This document shows, in pieces, positions 1 through 13,016 of a DNA stretch of 64,000 nucleotides (positions are counted from its first letter, which is position 1; every line of letters starts with the position of its first letter). The stretch lies in contig NC_080715.1 in NCBI RefSeq assembly GCF_019097595.1, forward strand, positions 4,516,573 to 4,580,572, written 5' to 3'. Made by a program: the position numbers and the translations under genes. This DNA comes from Hemibagrus wyckioides (taxonomy: Eukaryota > Chordata > Actinopteri > Siluriformes > Bagridae). A model generated the notes under the pieces. It was not told the DNA's origin. It worked only from the letters and a program-made list of their open reading frames with translations, and did not search any database.

Positions 1-530
1 TTCCTTTTCGTTGTTGCATGTTATCAAATGTAACATGACTTACATGTAACATGGCTCCACACACATTATCACGCAGCTGATAAAATAGCACTTGATCCAG
101 AACATCCTAGTCTTTTGCACGAAGAGTGTGTGTGTGTAATAAAGGTATATTGAGCTATATTAGATTATATATATAAATGTAGAGTTTTTGAAATTGTTGT
201 TAATTGCGTTCACAGTCCTGTAAAGAAAACGTGACAGTTGTTTGAAGAATTATCCGACTGAGCACTCGTCTGTGTTGCTTACAGCTTACGACAAATTATT
301 GAATTTAAAATTCCCACTGTAAAAAAGATATGCAGCATTTCAGAATAAGATGCTTCTGCATTTTTACTGACTTTAAAGTCTAAGTTCTAAATAACCCAAA
401 GTGCAAATCTTCACTACGGATGAGTAGGTCATCTCTGAATTCAGCTCAGGAGTTGAGAATGCAAAGGCAGTTTAATTTTTTAATCACTGCACAGTATTGT
501 GGTTAGAGCTGAGGTTCGGTTTGCCCACAG
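1..530 (+). other. Intronic sequence upstream of the first visible ANKAR exon
   Basis: No coding exon with an acceptable frame and splice sites was found here. The stretch ends in a pyrimidine-rich run and a CAG acceptor at 528-530. It is most simply an intron of ANKAR, because the exon that follows starts in the middle of the protein. No RNA gene or clear mobile element was recognised. Confidence 0.5.
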
Positions 531-3500
531 AGCGTACCGTATGGACTGCGTGCAGCTGCAGAGCGTGGCCTCTCCGCCGCATTTCACACGCTGAGCCATA
601 AAAACCCTCTGGGCCACCTGGGAGCGCTAGACGAGCGAGGCTACTCTTTACTCCACCACGCCGCCATGTGGAACCAGCCGCACATAATCTACCAGCTGGC
701 AGCTGCTGGCATCAACCTTAACCAGACATGCATCGGGAGGTTCATCTGCTCCGGTACGTTCACCCACACATACAACAGCACCACATGGTACGGCATGAGG
801 TCATAATCTGAGTCTGTATGTAAAGATTCAATGATAGCTGGGCTGGGATGGTGTTAGACCTTGACCAACAGGATTTAAAATGGTTGGTGTGTCTTTGTCT
901 TTTTCCAGTCTGTGCCCACTGTACCCTCAGGTTCCTGTACTTAGTGGAGTGGAACCGGACGTGGTCTTCCACTGGTGTAGCCCAAGCCTAAGATCAACGT
1001 TTTGCAATCTGAGATGCTTTTCAGCTCACCACAGTTGTAAAGTATTTGAGTTAACGTAGCCTTCTTGTCTTGTAGCCTTCTCATGGCCAGTGAGTGTAGG
1101 TGATGATTCCTGCACAAAAACATCCTGTTGGTGGAAGTGATGCTTGTATGTTGCATTTGGAGAAAAGCTTGTCCTTTTTTGGTTCCTCCTGATCTTTTTA
1201 GATATTCCCTTTTAAGTAAATAATAATCCTGTGTGTGTGTTGGCCATGTTGCAGGCTAGCTGCCATTTCTGTTGACTAGTGTTTTTGATCAGGCAGAAAG
1301 AAAGGGACGGAGATTATCAGTCGTCCATTTCTTTATTTGGACAGGCAGCTTAGCTTCTCTTTGCACAGTTAGTCTGTGTATTGTGATGGCCTGACAAAAA
1401 ATTATGAGTGGCTTTGTTCATTTCTTACAATATAAATGTAGCTACGCTTAGGTCGCAACCATTTCTTTATACATTCTATCCTTTATCATCCCAATCCCCA
1501 AAACGATAATTTTCTATAACAGATCCTCAAAAATAATCCTTTTAACAAAAACACAAATCATTTTGTTGTTTGGTGTCCACTTTTCCGTCAGGACTCACAC
1601 CGCTGCACCTGGCCGCTCAGTGCGGCTCTCTCGAGGCCCTCAACTGCCTGATCGCTCTGCAAGCCGACTTCACTCTCGCGGACAGGAGAGGCTGGCTAGC
1701 TGTGCACTTCTCCGCCTTTTACGGCCAGGTCTCATGTGTCCAGGCCCTGTGCAGGAAAGATCTCAGGTTGCTGGATATATACACATCTGCAGAGTAGGTT
1801 AAAAGATTTATTATCTCCATTTACATCTGTGTTAAGTGTTCAGGAGGAATCACAGCCAAGCCACTGTGTCGTAGGTACTGCAGCACGCCCCTCTTGCTCT
1901 CAGCCATGTCAGGATCTCAGGAGGTTTTGGACTATCTGCTGTCAAATGGGGCGAATTGGAGAACGACAGACAGCGAGGGCAATAACATGGTCCAGCTGGC
2001 GGCCCTTTACTTCCACACCGACGTCCTCAGGCGTCTCATTCAGCTGAATCTGGATGGCCTTCCTGTGTGGAGGATTCTCGTAGGTATGCTGCACATCACA
2101 GAACTTCTTGCCTTCTGTTCATTCTGTTCTGTTTTCCTAAAACAGTACGCACCATTACTATTTATATTGTAAATATATATTTAAAGTGTCAGTCAGTAAC
2201 TTTTAGAGCCTTCTGCTAGTTTCAAGATAACATTATGACACAATAGAAGACACTAACTTGCCTTCCTCTTTGACTATACATGTTTCAGTGGGTTTCTTTT
2301 TAAGGACAAGGACCTGAGCAGCTTCTACCAGGTTGCAGATGGAGCTAATTTATGGGCCAGAAAAATGTTGACAATGCTTGAAATGTAGAAACACCCTTCC
2401 TTGGGAGGCTTGTCATTCTTGTTTATACTCCTGAAAGCATGTTTGATATTTTTTTCTTGCTTGGCCAGATCTCTCAGTTGTTTATTCCTGCTAATTTCAC
2501 ATCAACAGTCAAGACAGTAGAAGAACATTTGTTGTTGTTTGAAGGAACTGCCCATTCTTAGGACAATCATGACAAGAACATCCTTCCATCTGAAAGTGAT
2601 ACCAGAACATCTAAACAGTGAGCACAGCCTCTTCCATGCTAAACAAACGCTCTACCATTTGAGCTAATTTTCAATTCAATTCATTTGTATAGCGCTTTTA
2701 ACAATGGACATTGTCTCAAAGCAGCTTTACAGAAGTATAAAAACAGAAAAAATGCTAAAGTTTAAAGTTTATTTATCTCTAACATTTATTCCTAATGAGA
2801 AGCCTGAGGCGACAGTGGTGAGGAAAAACTCCCTGAGATGATATTAGGAAGAAACCTTGAGAGGAAACAGGCTCAGAAGGAAACCTTATCCTCATTTGTG
2901 TGACACCGGACAGTAAATAATGTAAATATTGAAAATGTCCTTTCTACAACAGCAACCAAGAGCTCTTGAGGAACTAATAGGTCAGTGTCTCATTCAGAGT
3001 TCATTTTAGACTTAGCACTAATTCCTTCCTGCCGAAAGCTGACTGATGGAACAGCAGTTCAGAGACAGTGTGATAGTCTCCGAGTGTTTATATCCATGGC
3101 AGTCTCCTTGGCCATGGGCTGTCCACTCAGATCTATCCCCAGCAGCAGTGAGCACCACCAAGCCACAAGACTCCAACCAGTGGTAGAGTGTCTGGATGGA
3201 TCAGGCAGGTCTGGAAAGAAGGATCAGTTACACTGAGAACTCAGTACACTGGGAGCTCAGGAGTGGGATGTATAGCTTGACAGAGAAAGACAGAGAGAGA
3301 GAGAGAGAGAAATATCAAAGATAGGTATGCTTGTGATCATGTGATATTTAAAGACAATGTAGATTATGTGCAAAGTGCAGGCAGGGACTCCGACAAGACT
3401 AGCTATGACAACATAACTAAAATAGAGGGCCTGAAGGTGACAGACATGATGGCTTCCTGGGACACACAAGCTGCTTTTCAGACCAGATGGTGGTATTTTG

Positions 3501-6500
3501 ACCCTTGTGTGAAAGAATTTGAGAAGATGATCTTCAAATCTTCAATCACTTAAACTGCCTAAGCTCTCTACCAACATGGCCACTGATTCCGTCATATCTT
3601 GAGCGGTCAACAAGCGCTCTACTGTTTGAACTAATTTCCCTTAACCTTTCAGCCTCTGAATTGTTTAGTAGTCACTCAGAAAATGTTTATTTATAATCTG
3701 TAATGTGTTTTTGTGGCTGCAGAGATGTTACAGAGTGAGGAGAACAGGAGGTTAGAGATGGCCCTCAGATGCATGGAGGCTCTCTGTGTGAACGCTGACC
3801 CCTTCTGGAAGCACGTCATGGATGCAGGTCACTAATGTTTGTTCTCAGACAGATGTATGACATTGGGTTTAAACATGGTGTAATTTCACATACAGTAAAC
3901 TACACATTAGAAGCTTGGATAAAGGAATAAAAAGTGGCAGATTGAGCTGTACAGGGTGGTGTGATGACGCGGAGTTGGTGTTACCTCACTTTAAGTTATT
4001 TGAAGTTGATAAAATAAAAACGATAACATATTAGAACATGCACATTAGAAAAATTAAGGCTGTAACCTTCTGACCAATGAGAATGTAGAATTCAGCAGCC
4101 CTGTACTCTTTGTACAGTAACAGTGTGTAACAGTGCTCAGTGTGTATGTGCTGTAACAGGTGGGATCTCAGTCCTGGTGGACATTTTACTTAGCGGGAGG
4201 TTGTTGCTCCAGCGTATGGCTGCGGCCGTGCTGTGTCACATGACCAAGAATGTTCTGGTGTGTGAGGAGCTGGTGCGCTTCGGTGCAGTCCAAGTCCTCA
4301 TCAATCACCTCAGTAGCCATCATCCAGAGCTTCAGTCGCGCTGCACTGTTATCCTGACCGACCTGGCCGGTCACAGCGGGACGTATCAGACTCAAATCAC
4401 CGAGCTGGTGAGTAAACATGGGTACGAATTTACAGCAATACAATAATTTTTCTTTTATTATGGATCATCTGTGACGCAAGTTAGTTCCTGTTATCACTTA
4501 TGTCATAGCAGCTATGAAGAGTCACTCTCTCACTTTCGGTCTACTACAGCATGTCAAAGAATCTGAAAAAGCAGTGATTGCTATCCTGTACAAGAAATCT
4601 GACCATTACAAACTGCTGACACTGGAGACTCCTTCCATCAATGTTACACATTCTGTTCTTCCTTAAATAACAAAAGGTTTTGAATCTGTTTATTAACGCA
4701 CAATTATATAACGCACAAATATTAACATGAACCTTCTGACCAATCAGAATCCAGAACTTAATAAAAAAAAAGACAAGATCTCATCTGAGAAGTTTGTAAT
4801 CTATTAATCTGTAGACAGTGTTTTATTCTGGCACAGGCCTCTCAATGTCAGCAGACATTCAAAAACTGAATGAAAAGTGAGAGGAATGTGTATTTACCAT
4901 ATCACAGTGAATCAACTCTGTTTTTTTTCTGTTCACCATCCGTATCTATGTGTGTGTTCCATGAGGGTGGGGTCGCCTCAGTGGTACAACTGCTGACCTC
5001 TGACCTCCAGGACGTGCTGGTGAACGCCGTCAGATGTATCCGGGCGCTGTGTGTCGCCTGTCCCCATAACCAGACCATGGTGGCACTTTGTGGCGCAGTC
5101 CCACAACTGGTTGATTTACTCACCGTGAACTGTGGTACGGTACTCACAAGGGAATAAAGTTGCCATAGCAACACTCAGTAACCATACAGCTCTATATAAA
5201 ACTGCTGAATGTGTATTCACTATTTATAACATACTGAGAATCAGCCTGATTTAAACCGCTCATATGAGAAAACCTTTAGACTGCTTACACCACAGCGATG
5301 CTGGCTGTTGGATATTCTCCGTTCTGATTGGTCGAGAGGAGGTGCTTTTTTAAGACACAGGTCTCTAGGGGTTTACACTTTTACTGCCTGCCTGTTAGCT
5401 GAGACAAAAAAGAGAGATTGGTGAGGGAATGGAAACATTACATGTAACTACAAACACTAGGTGTTATTTATTGAAAGCTTAAAATTTGCCAAATTGCTGT
5501 GGTAGAAGAGGAAGAAAACAGTGTGATGTGATAGGATCATTTTATCCATTTAGAAAGACGGAAAAAAAGCATAGCTTGTCAGGTTAGAAGATAAGAAACC
5601 GCAAAGAAGATAAAATGACTTGTAAGTGCTGACGCTGGAGACTCCTTCCATACATGTTAAATAAGCTTGACTTTATTAATAATCAGAGGTCTGTTTTACA
5701 CTTGTACTTCTTTTATTTTAAAAAAGCAACATGTGATCGAACTGTTGCCATAGAAACAGTCTTCTTCTTTCAGCTTTTCCCTTCAGGGGTCACCACAGCA
5801 AATCATCTCTTTCCACCTATCCCTATCTTCTGCATCCTCAACACTTGCACCCACTAGCTTCATATCCTCATTTATTCCATCCATATTCCTCCTCTTTGGC
5901 CTTCCTCTTTGCCTCCTGCCTGGCAGCTCCATGTCCAACATTCTTCTACCAATATACTCACTCTCCCTCCTCTGGACATGTCCAAACCATCTTAATCTGG
6001 CCTCCCTAACTTTGTCCCCCAGCTGTCCATTGAAACAATAGAAACAGTATGTTACCATAGAAACAGTAATGTATCAGAATGACCATTTATCAATAGGCTG
6101 AAAATTGGCAAATCGCTGTTGTGTAAGAGGAATAAAACAGTGTGATGTTATAGGATGGTATAATCCACGTCACACCGCTCTGGCATGGATTGTTTTTCAT
6201 TTAAATCAAAATATTGTTTACTATTTAATCAGTTTGTTTTACTTTTTAGTGAAAATCCCATGTCATGCCTATAACACACACCTCGTACTTGACCTTGAAG
6301 ATGTTTGTATATATATGTGTGTGTGTATGTGTGTGAGACAGAGCTACTTCAGGGAGAGGTGTGTCTGGCTCTGGCTGAGCTGGCCTGTGACCACAGGGAG
6401 AACCAGAACCTGATTTGTGGCGCGAATGCAGTGACCTCTGTGGTGCAGGTCCTGAGCTCCAGAAAGACCTCCAACCAGGTGAAAGCCGCCAAAGCCCTGG

Positions 6501-9500
6501 AAGCCATAGCGCACCAGAATCCTGTCATACAGGAACACTTTCTGAACCAATCCGCTACCAGACCCCTTCTATGGCTCTTAAAGGTAATACGATTAACGTT
6601 CAGCTTTTAATCCCATTGCTTTAAGACTGATTTATAGCAAGATTTGTGTTAATCCTGCGCCACCTTTATTTCATTATTAGGGATTTCTACGTGAATAATG
6701 AAAAAATATAATCTGATTAAATGAAACTATGTCAATAACGTTATTACTTTTGGTTAAAAATTAATCTAAAAAAATCTTGTTCTGGCAACGAAGCTGAAGA
6801 GTGAGAACATGCTTCTGTTCTGGTGCCACAGGTTTTCGATCAGGAGGTGAGGGAGCAGGGTGCGACGGCTCTCTGGGCCTTAGCAGGACACACACGGAAA
6901 CAGCAGAAGCACATAGCCCAGCTCATCAGCTACCGCTTCGTCCTGGATCTGCTCCTGTCCACGTCGGATAAAATGCAATACGTGGGTAAGGCCGCGGGGA
7001 CGGGACCGGACAGAGCTCAGCTCGTTACAGTATGTACTATTCCAAAATCCACAGCACATCTTTTTCTCAGCATCTGGGGGCGCTCATAAATTTAAAATAA
7101 AACCTTCCGAGCGAAGCTGTCGTCTCGTACGCTCTCATGAGGTTAACAAAACCGCGTGCCAAGCGCAGTAAAAACAGTCCTCGATGACATGGCGATGACA
7201 GGTCCTGGATAAGCCGTGCCGAACGTTGATCGACAGCCATTTGGACCGAGCGTTCCTCCTGCTACTGTGAGAAGGGTCACGTCCGGCGGGAAAGCAAGCG
7301 ATACTTCCTGTCTCGAGATGCTACTCGTCTGCTAGACTCATAAGGCACGCAGACGTGCACTCAGGAATAGCGAGACCCCCGTCGGGACTACGCTGCTTGT
7401 ACGCTGCTTCTCGCCTCTTGTTTTTGCTATCAGTGTCCATGACTTACATGACACGGTCACAGGGAGTTATTCAACTAGCAGGTTTAAACACCAGGCGCTC
7501 TTCCTGGTGTCTGGCGCTCGAGTGTGACAGGTCTGTTTTAAAGCTCCCGTCGAGCAGCAAACTCCCTCTAGGCCTTTTTCAGCCAGAGTTGTCCTCACAT
7601 TCAGTCTATAAAATGTAGAGCAGGTCACCTGGAGGTTTTTTTTCCTATCTGTCTGGTTATATGATTTGCAGGATGCCAGGCGGTGATAGCCCTAAGCCGA
7701 GACTGCCGCACCCATCAGAACGGACTGTGTCGGGAGAACGGCGTGCCACCGTTAGTGCGACTCCTGCGCTGGTCCCGTACTACTGAGAACACTCTGCTCG
7801 GTGGCGTCGCCGCACTCAGGGCCCTGTGCATTGGTAATATCTGACTAGTCTTCAAATATCACATCAAAAATTATTCGTTTAAGCATCAAGCTCGTTATCT
7901 GCTTACAGGAGTGGCACACACGAATAACCGACACAGCCAAAATGTGATTTATGGGGAAAAAGCCGTTCCGACGTTGCTGGAGCTTCTGCAAAACCACAAA
8001 TCTCTACAGGTTAAGGTACATAAAGACTGTGTGTGTGTGTGTGTGTGTGTTACTGATACCATGCCAGAACTGATCCTGAAGTATTCCTCTTCAGCCATAT
8101 TTAAGGTTTTTTTGTTTATTTAAAAATGACACGTCATGCTTCAGACATTTTTGTCCATTTTTAGTTGAACTAAAGCTGAACTGAGCACGAGTGAATGTGA
8201 CATAACACTGACACTGGAGACTCCTTCTATTAATCTCACCCAGATCATATTACAGATTTCACCATATCTGAAATCAGTTTCTGTGGATCATCTGCTGTCC
8301 AAATCGCTGTGTAAACAGTAAAAGCAAATGGACTAACGTGCTCGTTATTAATCCTTTTACACATCAGAGTCATGCTTCATGTTTCTATGAACCTCACCAG
8401 GTCCAGGTCTCTCAGACTCTAGCTTGCATCTTGATGAGCAACCAGGAGCTTCAGACCACCTTCTGGGAACAAGAAGACTTCTCCTACGACATCATCCTGG
8501 AGCTGCTACAAGCCCAAGACAGAGTGACCTTACATCTTTCTCACATTTGATCCTCAGTGTTATTTATATGGTTATATTTCTCTTCAGATTGGATTTGTGC
8601 TTTTTTCTGTGTGATATTTTATCAGAGCATCCGTCTGGAGGCAGGACATGCCCTGGCGCTGTTCGCATACAATAATCCAAAGCAGCAGAAGGCTATTGAG
8701 AAAACTGGAGGAGTTCCAGTGCAGGCATTTGAAACATTTTTAGGTTCAGATGACGAAAGCGAAAGGGCCAAAGCTGCATTTCAGGTTTCTCCTTCACAGA
8801 TTTCTTTCATATCCAGGACTTTTGCTTTGCTTTATGAACATTAGTCAAGAATCAGGAGGCTTTTATTGCCATATATAGCTGATGATGTACATAGTGGGAT
8901 AAGGCAGTGTTCCTTCAGGACCCTTATGCTACAAAAAGACATAGAGCTACACTAAAAACAACTCATGGCAAAAAATAAATAAATAAAATAAACCTTTTTA
9001 TTATTTTTTTTGTTTAGATGATTGTGCTAGCTAAAGTGATTACTGGCTCTGATCAGGTAACACTGACTGCGAGAGGAGTCACGATTCTGGTAGAATTACT
9101 ACAATCAGATAAAAACACTACGGTGGTCATTACAGGTAAGTTAGAAATCCTTATAACAGCATATACACCGATCAGCCATAACATTACGACCAGTGAGAGG
9201 TGACGTGAATAACACTGTTGATCTCCTCATCATGGCACCTGTTAGTGGGTGGGATATATTAGGCAGCAAGTCAACATTTTGTCCTCAGAGTTGATATTAG
9301 AAGCAGGAAAAATGGACAAGCATAAGGATTTGAGCGTAAGCGAGTTTGATGAAGGACCAAATTGTGATGGCCAGACCACTGAGATCTCCAAAACTGCAGC
9401 TCTTGTGGGGTGTTCCTGGTCTGCAGTGGTCAGTATCTATCAAAAGTACAGGACTTAAAGTATCTGCTGCTAACATCTTGGTGCCAGATACCACAGCACA

Positions 9501-11793
9501 CCTTCAGGGATCTAGTGGAGTCCATGCCTTGACAGGTCAGGGCTGTTTTGGGAGCAAAAGGGGGACCAACACAATATTAGGCAGGGGGTCATAATGTTAT
9601 GCCTGATCGGTGTAGATTTTATTGCAGGTCATGTGTAAAACATAATTAATAATAAAACATAATTAAATAATAAACAATGCTTGTGCTACAGTTGTACACT
9701 CCTCCTGAAACATTGGACCATGATGCATTTGAACAGAAACACAACATATGCAGTCATAAAGTGACATAGTGACAAGATATTGCACATGCAGTAATCTAAA
9801 TTATTTTACTGTATTATAATGTAAACATTGGATACAGACCACAAAATGCCTCTCAGGTGTTATGAAGTCTTAATGAACACCGCCTGTATGTATGACATCG
9901 TAATGTTGTATTCATGTGCGGTGCTGCAGCAGAGTTCCTGGCCAGCCTGGTCCACACCAGAGCAGGTATCCCAGATGCCGTCGTCACTATGGGAGCGATA
10001 GAGCACCTCTGTGCTCACCTGTACTCCGAGGATGAGGAGGTACACCTGATCAAATCCCTTTTATTAAACCGCCGTCATGTTTGGAGTCATTAACTGCACT
10101 TCATCTCCATCCAGGTGAGAACAGCCTGCGCCAGCGCCCTCGGGTACCTGAGTTTCAACTGCTTTGCACATCGCCTCCTGCTGGTGGAATGCAGGAAAAA
10201 CCCGAACACGTACCGAGCGCTGAGGGACAGTATAGCCACGGACGCCAAAATATGCCACAAGTTCACTTCCGAGTTCAAAAGACAGAGCAGAATGGGCCTT
10301 CCGTCTCTCAGGTATCTGTGGGTTTGAGTCAATTGGCAGATTTCTATATTGTAATGTTGATATTTTTGGGGTCTAGACTTAATTACTGAAATCTGAACCC
10401 AATTATTAAATCATTTCCTAACTGTAATTAAACACCACTTCTACTTCTTTTACTGTAGCTACAAAGTCAGGAATAAAACACCCGAGGCTGTGCTGTTAGA
10501 GGAAAATAATCAAGGTTGAAGTGGATTAGTTTGCTATAAAAGCACATCATACTTTACCTTTAGACCAGCTAGTTTCTCTCCTCTCTTACATTATTGCAGC
10601 TATAAACAGTCTCACCCTCACTAGCATCTCGAGCTTGATGTTAAAAAGGAAAAACGTAGCTTGTGAGCTCACTGAGAAACGGCAAAGAAGATTTTTCCAC
10701 AGCACTGACGCTGGAGACTCCTCCCACACGTTAAATAAGCTTCAGTAGTCAGACGTCTGAGTTAAAAAGCAACGATTTTCTTCTATTTTAAAAAGCAACA
10801 TGACTTAACATCATTCAAGCCACATCATGTGAGCATAGAAACAGTAACGTGTCAAAACGACGGTCAGAAATGTTGTCAAATGAAAACCTTCTGACCAATC
10901 AGATTTGAAAATTCAGCATCTGTGGTGTTCTGGTGTAATTTATAGTGTTATTGTGTGACGTGGTTTAAAACATATGGCAAACGTTTTATTTTTCGTAGCT
11001 AAACATCTTCGTTTGCCATTAAATGGACAGTATTTTATTATTTTCTGTACAGTTTCGAGGCGAAGGGGCGACTGACTGTCCCTCAGAGCTTTAATGAAGG
11101 TACGTGACTCAAATAATCAATTGATTTTCTTTCAGTTTTATTTACATTATATGAGCGCTTCACCTTTATTCAGACACATCCAATCTAAATACTGTAAAGA
11201 AATCATAGAGAAATGGATTCAGTTCAGAGTAGATGAGACCAGGCGTTATCTAAAGTGCTGGATTTATCCAATCAGGGTTGTTGATGCATGAATATGCAAA
11301 TGAGATGAAGGTTGCAGCGGGGTTTAGGAATGTAGAGTGTGAAAGGTCAGATTCAGAAGAGCCAGGATTCAGTGTTAACCCCGCGGGAAAGTAGGAGCAG
11401 TGTGAAACCTCTAACTACATAAACCCAGGATTCTGTTTAACATGGGGTTTACTAGGACCCAGGGGAAACCTTTCACGTGTGTGAAGCTCTTTTTGTTTGG
11501 TGCACGTGTTTCTTTCCGAAATTGTTCCAGAAATTCCCAGTTGACCTTGCCTTCATTGATGGTGAATAAAAAGGAGCTTTGTTGATTTCAGGTCTTATAT
11601 TTCCTCATATTTCCTTCCAGATGCACCTAAGAGAAGGAACACGTCCCACGGCACTGATAGAACCCGCTCGGCCCCGGAGCGGCATCCCCGCAGGAGCAGG
11701 ACGGCTGATCCCGGAGCCCTGACTCGAGCCAGAGACTCTTCCTGCGGTTTGGATCCATGTCTGGAAACCCTGAGCCTCAATACTGACATGTGA
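531..11793 (+). CDS. ANKAR: ANKAR, ankyrin and armadillo repeat-containing protein (3' part, 17 exons)
   Basis: Exons: 531-753, 1592-1793, 1875-2083, 3723-3827, 4160-4407, 4966-5134, 6342-6583, 6832-6985, 7672-7833, 7909-8015, 8401-8523, 8626-8784, 9018-9135, 9930-10039, 10115-10311, 11053-11099, 11621-11793. All introns are GT-AG. Phases agree throughout, and the total is 2748 nt, 915 codons plus a TGA stop. The first three exons carry ankyrin repeats (for example GYSLLHHAA and GLTPLHLAAQCGSLEAL). From about 4160 on, helical armadillo repeats follow (for example GGVASVVQLL and GANAVTSVVQVL). The last exon is a basic, Arg/Ser-rich tail ending in NTDM. Human ANKAR is about 1434 residues, so roughly the first 500 lie left of the window. 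The molecular role is poorly known; the repeats suggest a protein-binding scaffold. Identity rests on domain order plus synteny with OSGEPL1, ORMDL1 and PMS1. The ends of exons at 1793 and 8523 are the least certain. Confidence 0.9.
2668..3245. repeat. Dispersed fish repeat of the 'GTATAGCGCTTTTAACAATG' type
   Basis: It begins near TTCAATTCATTTGTATAGCG and includes the AAAGCAGCTTTACAGAA core, then a conserved segment with GAGAGGAAACAGGCTCAGAAGG and a tail with AGACTCCAACCAGTGGTAGAG. Parts recur in this window at 62715-62800 and 63085-63165. It is non-coding and sits in an ANKAR intron. This sequence is very common in teleost genomes; I cannot assign its class with certainty. A short GA run follows at 3283-3310. 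Confidence 0.6.
4500..4760. repeat. MITE-like repeat (family D), copy in ANKAR intron 5
   Basis: It carries the family landmarks ACACTGGAGACTCCTTCC and, at the right end, CCTTCTGACCAATCAGAAT. The same right end also occurs at about 4062-4090. Non-coding. Other copies are at 5290-6100, 8195-8290, 10600-10925 and, inverted, near 19236 and 23735. Confidence 0.5.
5290..6100. repeat. Family D MITE-like repeat split by a LINE insertion
   Basis: The left part contains TTCTGATTGGTCGAGAGG (about 5322) and GACGCTGGAGACTCCTTCC (about 5632). The right part resumes at about 6036 with ATAGAAACAGTATG. The sequence between them is a minus-strand LINE 3' end. The copy therefore predates the LINE insertion. 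It lies in the ANKAR intron between exons 6 and 7. Confidence 0.5.
5757..6035 (-). mobile_element. LINE retrotransposon 3' end with C-terminal ORF2 remnant
   Basis: Reading the minus strand, the frame gives RLRWFGHVQRRESEYIGRRM and then a GRPKRR-containing stretch, which is the typical C-terminal tail of a fish LINE reverse-transcriptase polyprotein. It then ends in CCCTGAAGGGAAAAGCTGAA and an AAGAAG tail. It is strongly 5' truncated, as usual for target-primed insertions. No catalytic reverse-transcriptase motif is present, so it is dead. Confidence 0.8.
8029..8050. repeat. (GT)n microsatellite
   Basis: An uninterrupted GT dinucleotide run of 11 units, just after the donor of the ANKAR exon ending at 8015. 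Confidence 0.9.
9166..9612 (+). mobile_element. Non-autonomous Tc1-like element, family B (internally deleted)
   Basis: The terminal inverted repeats are CACCGATCAGCCATAACATT at the left and its complement ending CCTGATCGGTG at the right, flanked by TA dinucleotides. Inside, the start of the transposase (MDKHKDLS, then a helix-turn-helix with [19 protein letters not shown]) is joined directly to the C-terminal end, so the catalytic core is missing. It lies in an ANKAR intron. Compare the near full-length copy at 59186-60371. Confidence 0.85.
10600..10925. repeat. Family D MITE-like repeat in ANKAR intron 15
   Basis: It contains CACTGACGCTGGAGACTCCT, an AAGCAACATG segment, CATAGAAACAGTAACGTG and the end CCTTCTGACCAATCAGA. 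The order of landmarks matches the copy at 5290-6100. Non-coding. Confidence 0.5.
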
Positions 11794-11883
11794 CTGTTCT
11801 CAGATCAGTGACTCCACACTGCACTGGTGTCTGGGTTCGAGCAACACCACAATCCACAGTTTCTATTCTAAATTTGACATTAT

Positions 11884-12028
11884 TTTATTCTGTTGAATCC
11901 AACTCTAATTTTTAATCTTCAGTTTTAAAGCAGGAACCTTGATGGTAGCGTCTCTGACCTCTGCAGAGATATCTCTGCCCAGAGGAGCTCTGAGAGGAAA
12001 CAAAGCATACACATTGTTACGGGAATAA
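11884..12028. terminator. Candidate poly(A) signals of the convergent ANKAR and OSGEPL1 genes
   Basis: On the plus strand AATAAA lies at 12023-12028, about 230 bp after the ANKAR stop and inside the last OSGEPL1 intron. On the minus strand AATAAA lies at 11889-11884, only 16 bp past the OSGEPL1 stop. If both are used, the two 3' ends overlap. Identification is by hexamer only. Confidence 0.35.
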
Positions 12029-12968
12029 AAATGAGAACGATGAGCTTCATGTGTCAGAATCAGTGATAGAAAGGTGTCCCGGACTCACCTGGGCTCATAG
12101 GTGACCTCCTGAGTGTGTGACACTACCCCTTTTCCTGCCTTTAATCTCTCCACACCGTTCCTGAAGACAAATGTAGCTCAGGTTAAAGGAGTTTCTAGGC
12201 TTCAGGTCAGCAATAAAAAACACACAAGCTTGAATATTTTACTACACTATACTTTTATCTGTTAATAGTTAAAACCTCTTTATTGTTAGTCTTCGATTAT
12301 GTGTTAATGATGTCTTTTACTGAAATTCCAGACTTTCCAAGCAGGAATTACGATTGGAATTCCGTTTATTTTTAAAAAAAACTTATTTCCTACAAGTTTT
12401 CATGGAGCGCATGATTTAACTTCCCTGATGCTCACTACAGCAACCCTAACACTGTATCAGACATTCAAACAGCGAAGAGGGTTCTTTCCCGAAAGTTCTT
12501 TAATGTGATATTATATTATTAGTGAGTAACCGTGTGACAAGACGTTCTCTCTCTCCGTACCATGCGATCATCACTCCGTTATCTGTGCAGAATTTAGCCG
12601 GAGGACAGAGCAACTGCATTCCTGTAGCATCAGTGACGATCCTCAGAGTCTCTCTGATGTATTCGTTGCTTGCTACTCCTCCTGATACGACCTGCAGAGG
12701 GCAGTGTGCACAAGTGTGTGAGAGAGAGAGAGAGAAAGAGAGAGAGACAGGGATGTCAGATAGACAAAAAGATAGAGAGTGAGCGAGAGAGACAGACCGA
12801 GAGTGAAAGAGAGAGAGAGAGAGAAAGAGAGAGAGACAGGGATGTCAGATAGACAAAAAGATAGAGAGTGAGCGAGAGTGAAAGAGAGAGAGAGAGAGAA
12901 AGAGAGAGAGACAGGGATGTCAGATAGACAAAAAGATAGAGAGTGAGCGAGAGAGACAGACCGAGAGT

Positions 12969-13016
<48 letters not shown>

